Origin: Oscheius tipulae
Lineage: Eukaryota; Nematoda; Chromadorea; Rhabditida; Rhabditidae
Direction of reading: 5' to 3'
NCBI GenBank assembly: GCA_037178975.1
Contig: JASJZH010000002.1
Location: 6,313,501-6,377,500 of the forward strand
DNA: 64,000 nucleotides
Made by a program: the position numbers and the translations under genes. The notes under the pieces were generated by a model that was not told where the DNA came from, made no database searches, and saw nothing but the letters and a program-made list of their open reading frames with translations. Within the stretch, counting starts at the first letter, position 1, and every line of letters starts with the position of its first letter. This document shows, one piece after another, positions 12,201-24,406 of this stretch.

Positions 12201-12890
12201 GAGCTTTACGTTTGCCAAGTAGCCGGCAATCTTCTCCTCCTCGGCTGCGGCAACCTGCCTGCCAAATTCGAGCTGAAAAGACGAGAAAATCGGTAGAAAA
12301 AAGGGTTTTGATAGCAAAGTTGGATTGACGTAAACCCTCATACTGCGCCAAAATGCGAGAATTTTCCGCTTCTCCCGTGATACTACCCCTTGATTTTTCC
12401 GTCAATTAAGTAAAAAAAAGTTACCTCCTTCTGCATCGGAATGCTGCTCTCCTGTCCCTTTAAATTCGTCTCGCTCTCCCCGATCTTCTGACGGAGAGCC
12501 TCGAGTGTCGTATTCAACGTCTGCACTTCATCCATTTGCTGTAGATTCGGTGGCGGGAGATTCGCCTGTGGCGGTGGTAGCGGTGGCAGGCCTGAAAATG
12601 AAGATTTTGTCCAAAAAAATTCTCAAAAGACCAACCACGGTCCCAGTGAAGGTGTAGACAATACTGATAGTACTCGCTGTAGGGCCCTCCAAATAAAAAG
12701 GCGTAATTTTGGTTCTGGCGATGCTCTCGGCGAGCCTTTTCTTCGCCCTCCGGCCCGTATCTGGCCACATACTCGGCCATCTGCTCGATGGCGTCGCGAA
12801 GGGCCGGATCTGGAGCAAACCAACTAGTATAAATTTACGGAAATCCGACTAACCGTGTGGCGGCGGCGGCCCATCGTGCTGTCGAGACAT
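9252..12890 (-). CDS. CHERP-like RNA-binding splicing protein (SURP, CID, RS, G-patch)
   Basis: A multi-exon gene runs from ATG at 12890 (MSRQHDGPPPPHG) to TAG at 9252-9254. Domain order is that of CHERP. A SURP domain comes first (DAIEQMAEYVARYGPEGEE, then AFLFGGPYSEYYQYCL; about 12820-12620). A CID-type region with KKWILDNCTTDQQREIVLTY, NDCFRLNILYLINDWAHY and SRYVPQMYAFTVESS follows (about 12340-11600). Then come a Pro/Gln-rich stretch, an RS-rich segment (10368-10150), a G-patch (MAKMGWTGKGLGAKESG, 10050-9960) and the conserved end GIVEPVSGGEVRDRMEQFKG. Human CHERP associates with U2 snRNP factors and affects splicing, and a nuclear splicing role here follows from family knowledge. It sits immediately upstream of EMC1 on the same strand. 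Introns are mostly 40-60 nt; the longer ones contain tRNA-like insertions. Confidence 0.88.
9607..9682 (-). repeat. tRNA-derived SINE-like element in CHERP intron
   Basis: On the minus strand it reads GCATAGCACAGTCGGTTAGC, GATTACAGATCCGAGC and TCGGGTTCGAATCC, then the shared tail CTTGACAAACGTTTTTC. The T-arm is intact; no acceptor pairing is visible. Confidence 0.7.
10594..10690 (+). repeat. tRNA-derived SINE-like element in CHERP intron
   Basis: The copy reads AGCTCACATCAATTGGTTAG, CGATTACGGATCCAAGC and AGTCGAACCCCGG, then CTTGAAAAAAAAATTTTTAC. Two more degenerate copies with TATTACGAATCCAAGC and GATTACGGGTCCAAAC lie at about 9718-9760 and 9862-9902. Confidence 0.6.
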
Positions 12891-13590
12891 GTTGTCTGAA
12901 ATTACGCAGTTTTTTTTATGCAAATAGAAAGTATGAAAAAATTATTGGCTCAATTTTGAAAACAGAGAGCACTACGCAATTTTCCGTAAACGGCGCGCGT
13001 GCGGTTGAATGGCAGTGAGCAAGCGGTTGCTGCCGCAGAACCGTTAGAATAGCTGTTCGTCTTGATTTGCAACACATAAATGAGAAAATAAGATGTTTTG
13101 TCGAGCACAGAATGCAAAAAAAAGCATGGAAAACCAGTTTTCTGCAACTGTCATCATTTCTGCATTGTGCAGGAGCAACTGTACATCATCTCGGCCGGAA
13201 AAAAACTTTTGCAGTTATGAATGTACTCTCTAAACAAGAAGGAAATATTTTTCAGCTAGACGAAAAATGTAAATCTTCCCACCAACAATTATTTGAAAGC
13301 TGAGTACGCAAAATTATGTCGTTTGTATACTTTCGATGCGACGAGCGAATATCTTCTTTTTTTCCTGGAAAATTTATCTACAGACGTGTTTTTTTATGTT
13401 TTCCTGTTGTTTTCATACTTTCTAGCCATTTTTATCGAATAGTGAGTGTAGGAGAACTCCTTAGAATGTAGTAAAGCGTAAAAACTAGGAGAGCCCTAAA
13501 ACTGGCAGGACGGAAGTACCAATAGTAAAGATTTCCTTTTCTTTTTTTTTGTTGTTTAACAAAGTTCTAAAACAAATTCGAGATCATTCA
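12891..13590. other. Intergenic spacer, nothing recognised
   Basis: This 700 bp AT-rich stretch lies between the EXPERA-like gene and the CHERP start. I see no ORF with coding character, no intact tRNA-like element and no repeat copy. Confidence 0.5.
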
Positions 13591-14302
13591 TTACTCCTTA
13601 TTAGCATTGACATCGAGAAGAACGTCTTTTTTCGGCTTGACAGCCAGCCGATTCCAGAGAGCGATGAGTACAAGGCCGGGGAACAGCACCCAGAATCCTG
13701 AAGGTATGTTTTGTCTTCTTTCGAATCGAACTTGCCTACCATTCATGACCCAGAAGACGAAAAAGATCTTCAAGTTGCTGTTTCCCTCGTAAAAGAACGA
13801 CGGCGATTTCTCTGGGGGGTTGATGAAGAGTATCAGGTACCACACCGTTTTCCAGAAAACGAAAGCAGTTGTGGTGAAGGTAGTCAGGACGGCATGGCGG
13901 GAGCCAGTTCGGGCCTAGGTACTGATTTATTTTTTATTTAAAAGGGAATACCATGTAGACAGCGACAAAGTTCAGAGCGATTTCGACCAACATGACTCTT
14001 CCGGTGGCACAGGTAACTTCGTCCTGGTCGTTGGCATAACGCTTGTCCACATCCGCGTAGATGTTCCCTGAAAGTTTTTTTTCTTTCTATGAAAGAGACA
14101 GTGACAGTGACTGTAATAAACACTCACACCCGTAATAGAATGTCTCCAAAACGCCTCCCTTCGTGGTATGAGGGCGAAGCATGGTAAATCCCACGTCCAG
14201 GAGACAAATGGCTCCAGAGATCAGCAGCCATGCCTCGATCCACAATGGCAGGAGACTCTTCCTCCCAGCCGCCGGTTTATACGCATTGCTGATCGGATCC
14301 AT
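13591..14302 (-). CDS. EXPERA-domain-like multipass membrane protein
   Basis: Four exons (from ATG 14302 to TAA 13591) with about 45-60 nt introns encode roughly 190 residues with four to five hydrophobic segments. The order is LPLWIEAWLLISGAICLLDVG, then FTMLRPHTTKGG, NIYADVDKRYANDQDEV and GRVMLVEIALNFVAVYM, then two further membrane segments and a Lys-rich tail (KPKKDVLLDVNANKE). The pattern of a membrane helix, D-x-x-F/Y-x-x-L-R-P, then Y-x-D-x-x-Y and an E in the next helix matches the EXPERA fold of EBP/TMEM97-type and uncharacterised fungal and plant proteins. Sterol isomerase or ligand-binding activity cannot be claimed. The product probably sits in the ER membrane. The KxKK motif is near the C-terminus but not at it. 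Confidence 0.55.
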
Positions 14303-17064
14303 GCCCCTGCAAACGATCTGGTCAGGAAGGAAAGGAAAGGAGAGTAGTCGGAGGCGACAATGACCTTCTTTTGGCCCGACACCACTTTCACCTAGCGCCT
14401 ATTTGGTAAGAGTGAGAGTCAGAGAATGTCCTTTCTGACCAGAAAGCATAGGCTTATATAGGATCGTAGCTGATTAGTCGCAGAGCCAATTTGTGTGAAA
14501 GAAAAGGTTCTGAGAAAAACAAGCGTCTTTGAAAGGAGAGCTTCTGCCTGATTGCCGGGATTATTTGTCGAAGTCAGTGCAATTACTGAACCTTTCACTG
14601 GCTTACCAGTGATCAGCCTGAGAACGGATAACAAGTTTTTATCCTCTCTTTTGAAGCACTTTCAAATGAGACAGGTGAAGCTGACAGGATTGAGTCTAAA
14701 GTATGGATCAGGAACAGTTGCAGGTAGATATCTCTTGACTGGGGCGTCCTGTCACTGTTCCCACTGTCTCTGTCTATTGTTCAACTTCCGCTGTCCAATG
14801 TGGGACAGTGATGGTTTGATAGTCAGCAGTCACGTCTTCTAAACGAGATCAAATTCTGTGGATCGGGATTTGGCGTAACTTACAGACATGTTTCAATAGA
14901 CTATGTCTCTCTGCTTATTCATCTGACAGTAGCTCTCGAACGCCCTACAGTGGTATCCGAGGGACGGGAAAAGAAGACCCGGAGGGCAGAAGTGCAGGTG
15001 CTCGGATAAAATTACAGCATTAGCTGGCTCTACATGGTGGAGAAACCCGAATATGGAATGGTTTACTCTCAGAAACGCTCTAGACCCGGTCGACCATCAA
15101 AGCCCTATCCCCAACCACTCTGTACTAATCATATAAAACGTTAGATGCACCTGCAGCCAGTTTTCGTACACTGATCGTATAATCTGAACAGCTTTTAGTT
15201 CGGCAGTTAAAACAGCAGGAATCGCTAATGTAGCTTGTCAGAAGAGGGTACAGAACATGGTCGAGTACGTTTTTGCAACGGGAACTAACCTGGGGACGGA
15301 AAAACGCAGTCTCAGAGAGTCACCAGTCATTTTAATAGACTGAAGAAGACTGCTAGGGACTATCTATAGGGCATATCAAGGCATATCAGCAGACCCTTTT
15401 TCTGTGGATTGACGTGTCAGTACCGGTCTCTCTTCAAAGTATCTTTCAGCAGTCGACATAGTAACTTTTGAGAAAAAAACGTCGGGCGGTGGATTCGAAC
15501 CCATGTCGAAATACACCAACTTCAAAAGCCGCCAAACGGAGTGATCGTGCGCCGCACAAAAATTCTATTTTCGCCAGAGTGCGTGCACTGCCCTGGATAA
15601 CAATCTCATTCAATTTTTCTTGCCAAGAACTTTAGAATGAAACAACAACATGCAGCGGATCGCAAAAAGTTTATCTCAAAAAAGATTACTGTCTACAAGC
15701 AGCTGCCGCAATTTCTCTAGAAAATGAATTTTCAAATCAGGGGTAGACTGCATAGCACGATCCTAGCCAAAATCTGCCGTAGAGACCACACGTAGGCTAA
15801 AAAGGTTGATCAATGAATAGAGAGACAGAACAGAGACATACCGTGCCCGGCTCAGGGATTTTCCCTATAAAGTAGATCAATCTTGGCTGACTGGGGACGC
15901 AAAGGTTCCCGGAATCGAATCGGTTATTTCACTCTTCTGCATCGGCTTGCAGCTTAGATTCTCGTCGCAAACACTGCATACTTAAATGAATACTACGCAT
16001 TGCTCAAGATAATTCTTTCTTGCCGTGTCATAAGGAGAAGAAATTGTTTCGTATGTGTGATCCTTGTCTGGGTAACAATCACCGTTGAACTCGTAGGAAC
16101 CAGAATAGCAGCCTTCGGTCCACAAGGAGCAGGCGGACTGCCGTAGCCTCTGGTTCGAAAGTGGTTTGGCAGACGGCAAGTCCAAGAAGAGAGCAGAGGA
16201 GAGGGACTCCATGGTCTAACGGTTGAGAACTGACTCTTTTATACGGGACACGGGCCAAAAATTAGTAGCTACTGATCAACCTCTGGGCTACTGGCACAGA
16301 GTTTGACCCTTACGAGCGGATCGTTATAGCATAAGGCCTGTAACTGGTATAATTTTGCATAAACGGGAACTACAGCAAATTATCTTTCTCTGACACTCTG
16401 TCTATGTCTCTCTATAATGTCGTGTAATATTGTTTCCGGTTTAGTACATCACCAGCCGTCTTGAACAAAAGTTCGGACCTGTCGATTATTCAAGTTCATG
16501 AAAAATCATATAAACAGACAAAATCTGATCTCCCAGAGCGGATCGTTGAATCAGTAGCTGGTGATTGACACAGCTTTGCAGAAATAGACAATATCAGTGT
16601 TGTTGCCGAAACGATGACTTTCCTACAGTGCTCACTATATATATAGATCTCTATGTTTCTCTGTCAGAGTAACTAACCTACATTCTCTATTCAAAACTTT
16701 TTTTTGTCTGGTAGTTGCCACTGGGAGCGAGAGGCGAATAGTAATTGACAGCAGGCCATTGGGAAAGCATCGGGTAGAATAAATTCAAAGCAAAGACTGA
16801 TTAAGCACGACAGAAACTGACAAAGTAAACCCTAGGCTGTTAAGTTCAGGGCTGCCAGTTCCGTCAGCTCTTCTAACAGAGATCAGTTGGTTTATTTGGC
16901 TCTCCGGGCCTTCTAACTTTCTACTAGTAGGCTACTTCAGCTGTCTCTGTGTCGCTCTGTCTCTGCACTGAAACAACCATAGTATGATGTGTTTATACAA
17001 GTACCGGTAACTGGATATCAATCAAAGATTCTTCTATAAAGCTAAATAGAAACTTTACTTTTTT
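14303..17064. other. Long intergenic region with tRNA-like remnants and one small ORF
   Basis: This 2.8 kb stretch has tRNA-like remnants on the minus strand at about 15484-15555 (GGTTCGAATCC-type B-box and a GACGTTTTTTTC tail) and 15905-15970. It has a reversed R1 repeat fragment at 16750-16790 and a small ORF at 15982-16212. I recognise nothing else. Confidence 0.5.
15982..16212 (-). CDS. Possible small Cys-containing protein, unknown
   Basis: A 76-residue intact frame starts at an ATG and has five cysteines around SACSLWTEGCYSGSYEFNGD. There is a TATA-like GTATAAAAG 20-30 nt upstream of the ATG (16234-16242), which is the main reason to list it. I see no signal peptide or known family. 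It may be chance. Confidence 0.2.
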   Translation of the reverse strand: MESLSSALFLDLPSAKPLSNQRLRQSACSLWTEGCYSGSYEFNGDCYPDKDHTYETISSPYDTARKNYLEQCVVFI

Positions 17065-20000
17065 TCATGCCCGAGCGAGGTCAAAAATTACCGGAGACTC
17101 GTCATCGGCATCGACTTCGACCCCCGTATCCACGTCGTAAATCTCCGTCGCGTCTCTGGTCCGTGTCGGTCGAGCTATCTCTCTTAGATGGGCTCTTATC
17201 GCAATGGCTGCCGAGATCAGTGCTCCTCTGATAACTGAATGGTTCTATTTTGTAGGAAGAGTCTTGGAACTCACTGGTATTGCAAGCGATCACCAGGAAG
17301 GTACCGACGTCTATTCCCCAGTAATGATCTGTCGTGAACATGTACATGTAGCCATTTCTGAAGAGCAGTAACAATGACTGTGCGTGAGAATGACTCACAG
17401 CATGGCGGTCTCCATGGTGGCAACCCCGATGTAGATGCTCATGCGACTGGGAGTATCCCAATGAGCTTTGGTTTGCCGCATCTCGATCAGACTCCACACA
17501 TGAAGAAGCACAAAGACAAAGAGCATACAGCTGCGATAGTCATTGGCTATGGAAGACAAACTCACTGAAAAGAGAAACAGTAAAACTAGGTCACTGTCAA
17601 CCTACCTATTCCTGATAGAGCGTTCAGGCTGAACAGCAGAAGAAGGAACACTCCAATGACACATTCGATGACGAAGAGAACGAAGAGGATCACTTGATAG
17701 TCCCATCCGAAGAGGCTGTTATACAGACCGTAGGCCAAGGAATGAAGTCGTGGACGGGTCTAAAACGTCGTAAGCAAAGGAAAATGAGCGACTCACGTTG
17801 TTCACGACCGAGTGAGCCATCCATTCCGGCGAAGGCTTGAAGGCTTCTTGGAAGCTCAGCTTGTGTCTGACCATGAAGAAGTACAGAACGTAGGAGGCGG
17901 CAGCCGTAATTATCAGAAGTGGAGCGAACATGATCCCGTATCCCACCATTCGTTTCACGAACAACGGGGCTGGAATGAAGAGCGAGCCGCTGTCGATGTG
18001 CTTCACGATGTCGTTGCCAGTGGACAGAAGATCGAAGACGGCTGAGAACTTGGACTGAAAGAGCGGGAAACTACCAGAAACAGAGGGTCAACTTACACAG
18101 AGAAGCATGGGAATGAAAGTGAACAAGAGGATGGTGAAGACGGGAGATGTGGGACGGAGGAGGTACTGACTGATCGGGACCGAACTCAATTCGTTGCTGA
18201 TGGAGAGAATGTCAGCCTCGATGGTCTGCCAGCCGTAGATGAGGAAGATGACCACGTAGACTAGAATGTGAACGATGGATCCTTGAGAGACGTAGCGGAA
18301 CAGGGTTATGATCTTTGTTCCCATCTGGAAACAAGTTGGTGCGCAGCCAGAACAGTACTGTAGCTTTTGCGGTGTCACAGCAACCGTATGAATTCGATGT
18401 GAATTTCAACGTTTCTGATGAAAAGCAAAACTTATGTCCTGTTTGAGGATCAAACTCTGATCGTTTGCGCCGCAGTCGAATCTCTAACCGACAATGCAAT
18501 GGGGCAAAGAGAGAGCGCAACTACAAATCAGTATTTGAGCACTGACGGCGGGCGAATACAAAGAGAAACATGGATGCTGGCAAAACCTTAGGAAGTACAT
18601 TGGGTCTTCCACAAATCCTTTCAAAGAACTAACCGGCATGTAAAGAAACACGGAAGGCACAGCAAAGAAGGCAATCAGACCAGCAAAGAACAGATTCGGT
18701 TTGTTCTGGATGGCCGGGAACTCGTCAATGAATGACTGGTAGATGAAGTAGGCGTAGATGACCATTGGTCCGATGGAAGTGTAGAGAAGTTGCGCAGCGA
18801 AATATGTAACAGACCACAGAGGTCCAGCATAACTGGTGGCGAAGCAGACAGGTAGCACATCGAATGAGACGGTCTCGTCTGAAAATGAGTTGGGGGTTTG
18901 TAAAAGGACAGAGTGACAGAGAGGCAACGTACCAGTAGAAGTATAAATTTTGTAGTGAGGCTGTTGATCGGCAACGTGACCCTCACATCCAGCTCTAATA
19001 ATAGTTAGAAGCATTGGAACAATCATCATGAGCGGCACCAGTATCAAGGCACTAAGAGGAGCAGCACCGGTGCGTAAACGACTAGTAGCAAAGAGAAGAA
19101 TACCAGTAAATGCACCCGTATAGTCGACTAGAAGAAGTGAAGTACGATACAAGCCCTGAAAACTCGATATATTTTGACTCTCAACCAGACTCTTACCCTG
19201 ATATCGGCATAGAAGTCAAGAGGGTCCTTGTCTCTTTCGGTCTCCGTAATGTCCTGGGTTATGGTCTGTCCGAAATGGAAACCGCTGATTGACATTCCGA
19301 TGATCAGAATCACATAGAGACAGGCCGGTATGGCTACGAAGAGCTTGACGAACCAGTCGTAACTGCCTCGGGAGAGTCTGAACAAGAAGTCTCTCTGTCC
19401 CACTGTCTCTCTGTCTCTCTCGCTGTCCTTCCATCTCTCTGTGTGCAACGAGTCAAGAAATGGAGTCGGCTTTAAATTCGCTGCTCTAAGCTACGACTAA
19501 AGCCACTAAAAAGAACCTTGATTACTACGACGCCCATGCTTTTCACCAGTGGTCATAAGGAAAAGAAGCTGGGGGATCAAGAAAGACGCGAAGTTATATC
19601 GTTCGTGTCGTGACTACGAAGATGCTCTACAATTGCATCTACCAGCCGAAAAGGAGACGCTTAGTCTGATAGATTGCTCTACTGCTAAAAGTCGACGAGT
19701 CGTGACTACCGAGACGCCCGTCTAACAGTTGAGTTCTGAAGCCGAGCAAAGGAGTCAAAGGAGGCCAGGTGAGCACATTATTGTAGGACTGGGTGGGATT
19801 CAAGCAACTTTTGTCCTTTGGTAGTCTATTCGTCTGATCTTCTTGAAACTGTACAGACTCTTCTTTTGTATTTCTGTCTCTCTGTATGCAAAAATATAAA
19901 CACTCACTTGACCAAGGAAAAGAAGATGGCATTCCAAATGAAAACATGAGCAATGAGTAGACCAAAACTTGGAATTGCCAAGTAGAAGTTCTCTGTAGAT

Positions 20001-21897
20001 CGGCCCAGATACCATTCATTAGGTTCCCAAGTGGTCAAGTTCTCACTCTTCGTGTTTCCTCGGATCACGTAGCTGAAAATGCCCTAGTTTGGTCAGAGAG
20101 TTGTTGACAGATGGCTACATTTCACCTTTATGACCTGTCGCCTATTTGCCAAAGGGTCTCCCCCGGCTTATTCAAACACGGAGCCGAACAATCGATCCAG
20201 TAAACTAGGGGAAAATGAGTAAGGCATAAAGAGAGAGAGAGAGAGAGGACAGTGACCTACCGATTGAACTCCTGTGCCGGCCACATGTTGTCCGGAAACT
20301 TGTCGCCTTCCGAAACATTGAACGGAAGTTTAAAAGAGACACAATGTTTCGTGCTGTAGCTATGCGGCTCACACTCTATCGCCCACGACAGATTGAATCG
20401 TAGTGAGAATATTAGGTAAAGAAGATTCTGGGCAGCTCTCAATCCCTCAACGTAAAGCCGCTCGGCCACGAACCACGTCAACGCCCATCCGATTCCTGAA
20501 CGGAACCATCGATGAACGTTCCAAGGTCGCGGCGCTATTTAAGCGCCAAATTGGCAGCCATTTGTCTCGACGACACCGAACGAACCTGAGCCGATAGGAG
20601 CAATTCGCTTGAAAGTGAGTAGGGGGCTGCAGTTGGACAGGCGGCCGATTGACAGCAGGAGGGAGAGACAGGGCAAAGCTATTATTGGAAAGATGATCGT
20701 CCAGCTGATCGGGGCCAGACCAACCTAAAAGTTTGTTTTTATTGCATTTTGAATGTTTTGCCACACTGCAAATGCCCGATAACTCGAGAGCCATATTTCA
20801 AAAATATTCAAATTGGGAAATCTCATCCCTGGACTTACACTTTTGGGTCAGCTAATGATATTTAAAATAGGTCGCACAAGCAGATCACCAACTTTGTGTC
20901 TGTCTACTGTCAATTGCCATCATTAGCTGTCATTCAAAGCCACTTTACAGATAATATAAGATTCGGTTTTCCGGATGTGCAATGTTCAGAAAAATTAAAG
21001 AATCAAAAAACTGCAAAACTTTTCAGAACATGTTCAAGCAGTAAAATACATTCTAGGTAATAGCTCGGCAGGCCGCCTCTCGTTCATACGTGTTTTCGCG
21101 CGCATTTTTCAATTCGGCGGGAGTTCCTATTTTTCTTCTTGTCACCGAGCTGTTTCCAGGTAGAGTCACTTTCCCTAATTTGATAGGTAATTGGACCCGT
21201 CTTCACAACGAGTCTGACAGTCTTTTGTCTCCAAAGGGCCCTTGAACATCTCTTTTTTACGGTTTCTGGTTTCAATATACCAGCAGAAATGAGGAAGAAA
21301 GTGACGAAAATAACAAAGAGCTCGGCGAAGCGAAGGAAAATAAAAAATCCTGCCGAATTGAAAAATGTGCGCGACGACACGTTTGAACGAGGGCCGCCTG
21401 CCAAACTATCACCATATTCTATAGTCTGTTCAGCCGCAAATTTGAAAACAATCCTTCTTTTCAAGCCATGTTGTCTATTCGAATACGCAGTCAAAGTGGG
21501 TCCCGTCACGAGTGAAAAATAAAGACCGTGTTTGCGCCTGAACAATATGCCTGTGGACCCGAACTTCTGGCTGCTATTTCTTAACGATTCCGACCGACCA
21601 CTTTGACGCTTTACAAAGTTGTAGAGCTCGATCTGCACTACAAGTTTGTAGACTTCGCTACGCTCGAAAAGTTTTGTTTTTCGCCAGAAAAGTGGGTGCA
21701 AATGTTTTTGATTGATATATTTAAAGCGTTTTGAAGGCTCCTGCAAAAATTACTGTTTAGAAGTTTGAAACATGGTATTTTTGCACTCACTAACTCATTT
21801 ATACGAAAAAAAACATTAAATAGACCTGTGAGGCGAGAGGAGCGACCCCAAGCAGAGCCACAGCATAGCCGAAAGTGTCGTCCAAAGAGGCAAACAT
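17065..21897 (-). CDS. Divergent SLC6/SNF-like transporter
   Basis: A multi-exon gene encodes about twelve hydrophobic segments. The start at ATG 21897 (MFASLDDTFGYAVALLG) is the first in-frame Met and is provisional. The stop is TGA 17065-17067. Segment order and loops fit the sodium:neurotransmitter symporter family. PIIALPCLSLLLSIGRLSN resembles TM2. A large Cys-containing second extracellular loop follows (ECEPHSYSTKHC, with NVS and NLT sequons), then GTGAAPL-like and RLRTGAAPLSALILVPLMM segments, and late pairs such as PLFVKRMVGYGIMFAPLLII. The GNVWRFPY motif that builds the Na+ site in TM1 is absent (LLGVAPLASQ in its place), so ion-coupled transport is doubtful. The first intron is 1.1 kb and carries a palindromic repeat. 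TTC38-like copy A ends 240 bp upstream on the same strand, so the two could share an operon. Confidence 0.62.
18435..18505 (-). repeat. Degenerate tRNA-like element in intron
   Basis: On the minus strand it has GCATTGTCGGTTAGAG (A-box-like) and a decayed B-box, followed by GGACATAAGTTTTGCTTTT, matching the family tail. Confidence 0.5.
21606..21660 (+). repeat. Dispersed palindromic element P, copy 1
   Basis: TTACAAAGTTGTAG is followed 13 nt later by its near reverse complement CTACAAGTTTGTAG. Similar units occur at 42363-42440, 42710-42790 and 58712-58790. Confidence 0.6.
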
Positions 21898-22136
21898 TAA
21901 TGCATTCTGAGTCACTGGAATCTTGTCTTGTGAAACGCAAAAAGATAACAAAATAAAGGGAAAATTTGAAAAAGGCGCCAGTGCGACGAACCAGTCCCAT
22001 ACCCGTGCCCAGGCAACAGTCTCCGCCCCTCTCCCAGCGCCGATTGAGAGCGGAAGAACGGGAGAGAGAGGGGATGGCAATGCTGCGCTATCACCTGGTC
22101 CTTCCTCTGTTTGCTCACTTTCTATTTTTGAAACGT

Positions 22137-24182
22137 TTATTTGGCGAAATAATACAGTTCCTGGGGATGTTTTTCACTGAATCGAAGAGCCAGTCGGTCT
22201 GCTACTGGAGAACTTCCTAGACGAATTGACGATCGTTCTATTAGGAGTTCCCTGAATAACCTCTCTCTTTTTTTTTTCTCTCTCTCTTTCTCTCTCTGCC
22301 TATCGGTCTTTCTGTCTCTGTCAAAAACTCACGGTGTCAATCTCCAATTGTTCTCCTGTTCAGAATGGATACAAGAGTTGATCAGAACTTGAACAAAGAG
22401 ATCCCTTTGAGCATTAGAACCTCCAATTTGCCACAAATTATCCCGCATAGGATAGAGTTTCTCGACCACGTCATCGTACTTCTCATTCACGTAGTCCTCC
22501 ATAGCCTCGAAGACAGTCAAGCTGACCAGCTCAGCTATCTTCGACAGTTCGCTGGAACTATTCCTAAAACCAAATTTTCAAAATCTGTGTCTCTCACTTG
22601 ATCTGATTAACAAGAGAGTCGTATGTCTTCCTTTCCAAGTCAACCTCGCCCCTTTTCATGAACAGCGTCGAAAGATGACAGTCACTGAAAGGGAGATCGA
22701 GAACTCCTGCATGGCATCTCATGTCTGGTAGCCTTTTCCATCGGTCTCCTACGTTGATTCCTTCCATTTCGAGACGTAGTAAGAGACCAGTAGCCCCGGC
22801 AACACTGAGCAAGGACTTACTAGCATCTATGTTCTTCAGCATCTGACTGAAAAACACTCTGTCACTGTCACTCGAAACCTACCTGTCAAAGACAGAAAGA
22901 GCTGCCCCGTAGTCGCCTTTCGAGATGTAGAAAAGACATTTGTGCCACAGCGTATGGTTTAGCAAAAACCCTCCCTGAAAGCATTTCAATCTCAAAGTTT
23001 CTGTCACCCACTGTCCAGTCGTCTACCGTATCTTCCAGAAAGTCAATACCTTCTTGGAATCTATCTGTCATTTCCAGCACATGGACATTGGCATGGGTTG
23101 CCCAGCCATCGAACTTGTTCATGTCCAATGCCTGAAACTCACTGTTCTTTGAGATCGAGAGTCGAGACCATCTTGGCATGCTTCTCTGCCTCCGAATAGG
23201 AACCAGTCTCTTCCAGACCGAAAGCATACATTCCATGGAGGAAACTGTAACAAGGGAATGAAGTTTTCCATTTGGGCAAGGATTTCTCCACACAGGAACG
23301 GATCTGGGCTCCCTCTCCGAGCCACAGATAGCCGTCGGTTGCAATCTTCAAAGCAAACGGGTCCGTGGGGTACTGGTCCAGGATTTCATCCCATTTTCTG
23401 ACCGCCGACTTCATGTTGCCCTTCCCTAACAAGACGACAGCCTGGACATGTTCCTTTTCCCAGTCGGAACCGTACTGGTGGACGTCTTGCTGTAGAAGCG
23501 CAATTTCTTCTAGAGTTTCGACTTTAGGTCGGGTGACCAATGATTCTATAGCACATTTGAAGACTCGGGGCATGACTGAAATTAAAAATGTGGATAATTT
23601 AGTTTTTTTCATGGTCCTGGTATCCGACGCTGATAACTGTCTCTGTGTTTTGAGAAAATCGAGTCACCCAGTGTCTAAGAGGTCAAACCAAGAGCGCGCC
23701 GAGAATTACAAAAAAGCTTTCTAGACAGTACAGGACCACTAATATGACCATGCCTTGGTCCAATAAGAGTGTGGGTAACTTTAGAGGTATCTTCTGGGTT
23801 AGACGCGCAGAGAAGGTCCTCTGCCGTCTGACTCTGCTTCTAAACTTTTGCTCTCTGTTTTGCTACAATTCACAAAAACCAACCAAATCTTTGCTAAATA
23901 AGCTTATGCAAAGTACAAAGTTAATGCCAGTCGCCATCCACCCTCCCCCTTCCTCCCATAAATCAAAAGAGACAGGTTCTCACTTGCTTTTGGATCCGAT
24001 TCGAGCATTCTGAGCATTGAGGGTCCAAATCCTCCCAACTCTTCGCATTCTCTCAGGGAAACAAATTGTCTGACCACGGTATCGTAACTTTTGGCTGCTT
24101 CATCACTGGCAGTGGAAAAATGAAATCCTTGGTCACGCCAGTCGACCAAAGAACGAAGATTGCTGGCACACCAGGATGTCAT
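22137..24182 (-). CDS. TTC38-like TPR protein, copy A
   Basis: The first of three tandem TTC38-like genes runs from ATG 24182 (MTSWCASNLRSLVDW) to TAA 22137. Family hallmarks appear in order: FSTASDEAAKSYDTVVRQF, ECEELGGFGPSM, then helical pairs with DPFALKIATDGYLWLGE, SFLHGMYAFGLEETGSY, DGWATHANVHVLEM, MEGINVGDRWKRLPD and IGGSNAQRDLFVQVL. A phase-2 intron precedes the last exon, which begins with ELLIERSSIRLGSSPVADRL and matches the family end. TTC38 proteins are soluble TPR-type helical repeat proteins of unclear biochemical role. I see no frameshift. All three copies keep the same final intron position and phase, so they arose by tandem duplication of an intron-containing gene. Confidence 0.85.
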
Positions 24183-24406
24183 CTCTTCAAGAGGAGCTGA
24201 TTTGGGGAGAAGGTAGGAACTAGAAAAGAGAAGAAAAGGGAAAGGAAAAGTAGCATTGAGGTCTACTGGCTCCGCCCCTTCCGATAAAGTCAAATGATCA
24301 ATGGCACGTCACTTGAGAACTCTTAGTTGCTTTTTGGCCTTTTCTCTCTGTTTCCCTGTTTCTCTCTATCTCTGTCCCTATCTCTCATTTGTCATTTTAT
24401 TAATCT

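Noticed and set aside
21084-21746. 220-residue minus-strand ORF inside the SLC6-like gene
   Set aside because: It lies within the 1.1 kb first intron, overlaps a dispersed palindromic element, has no recognisable domain and uses a non-ATG start context.
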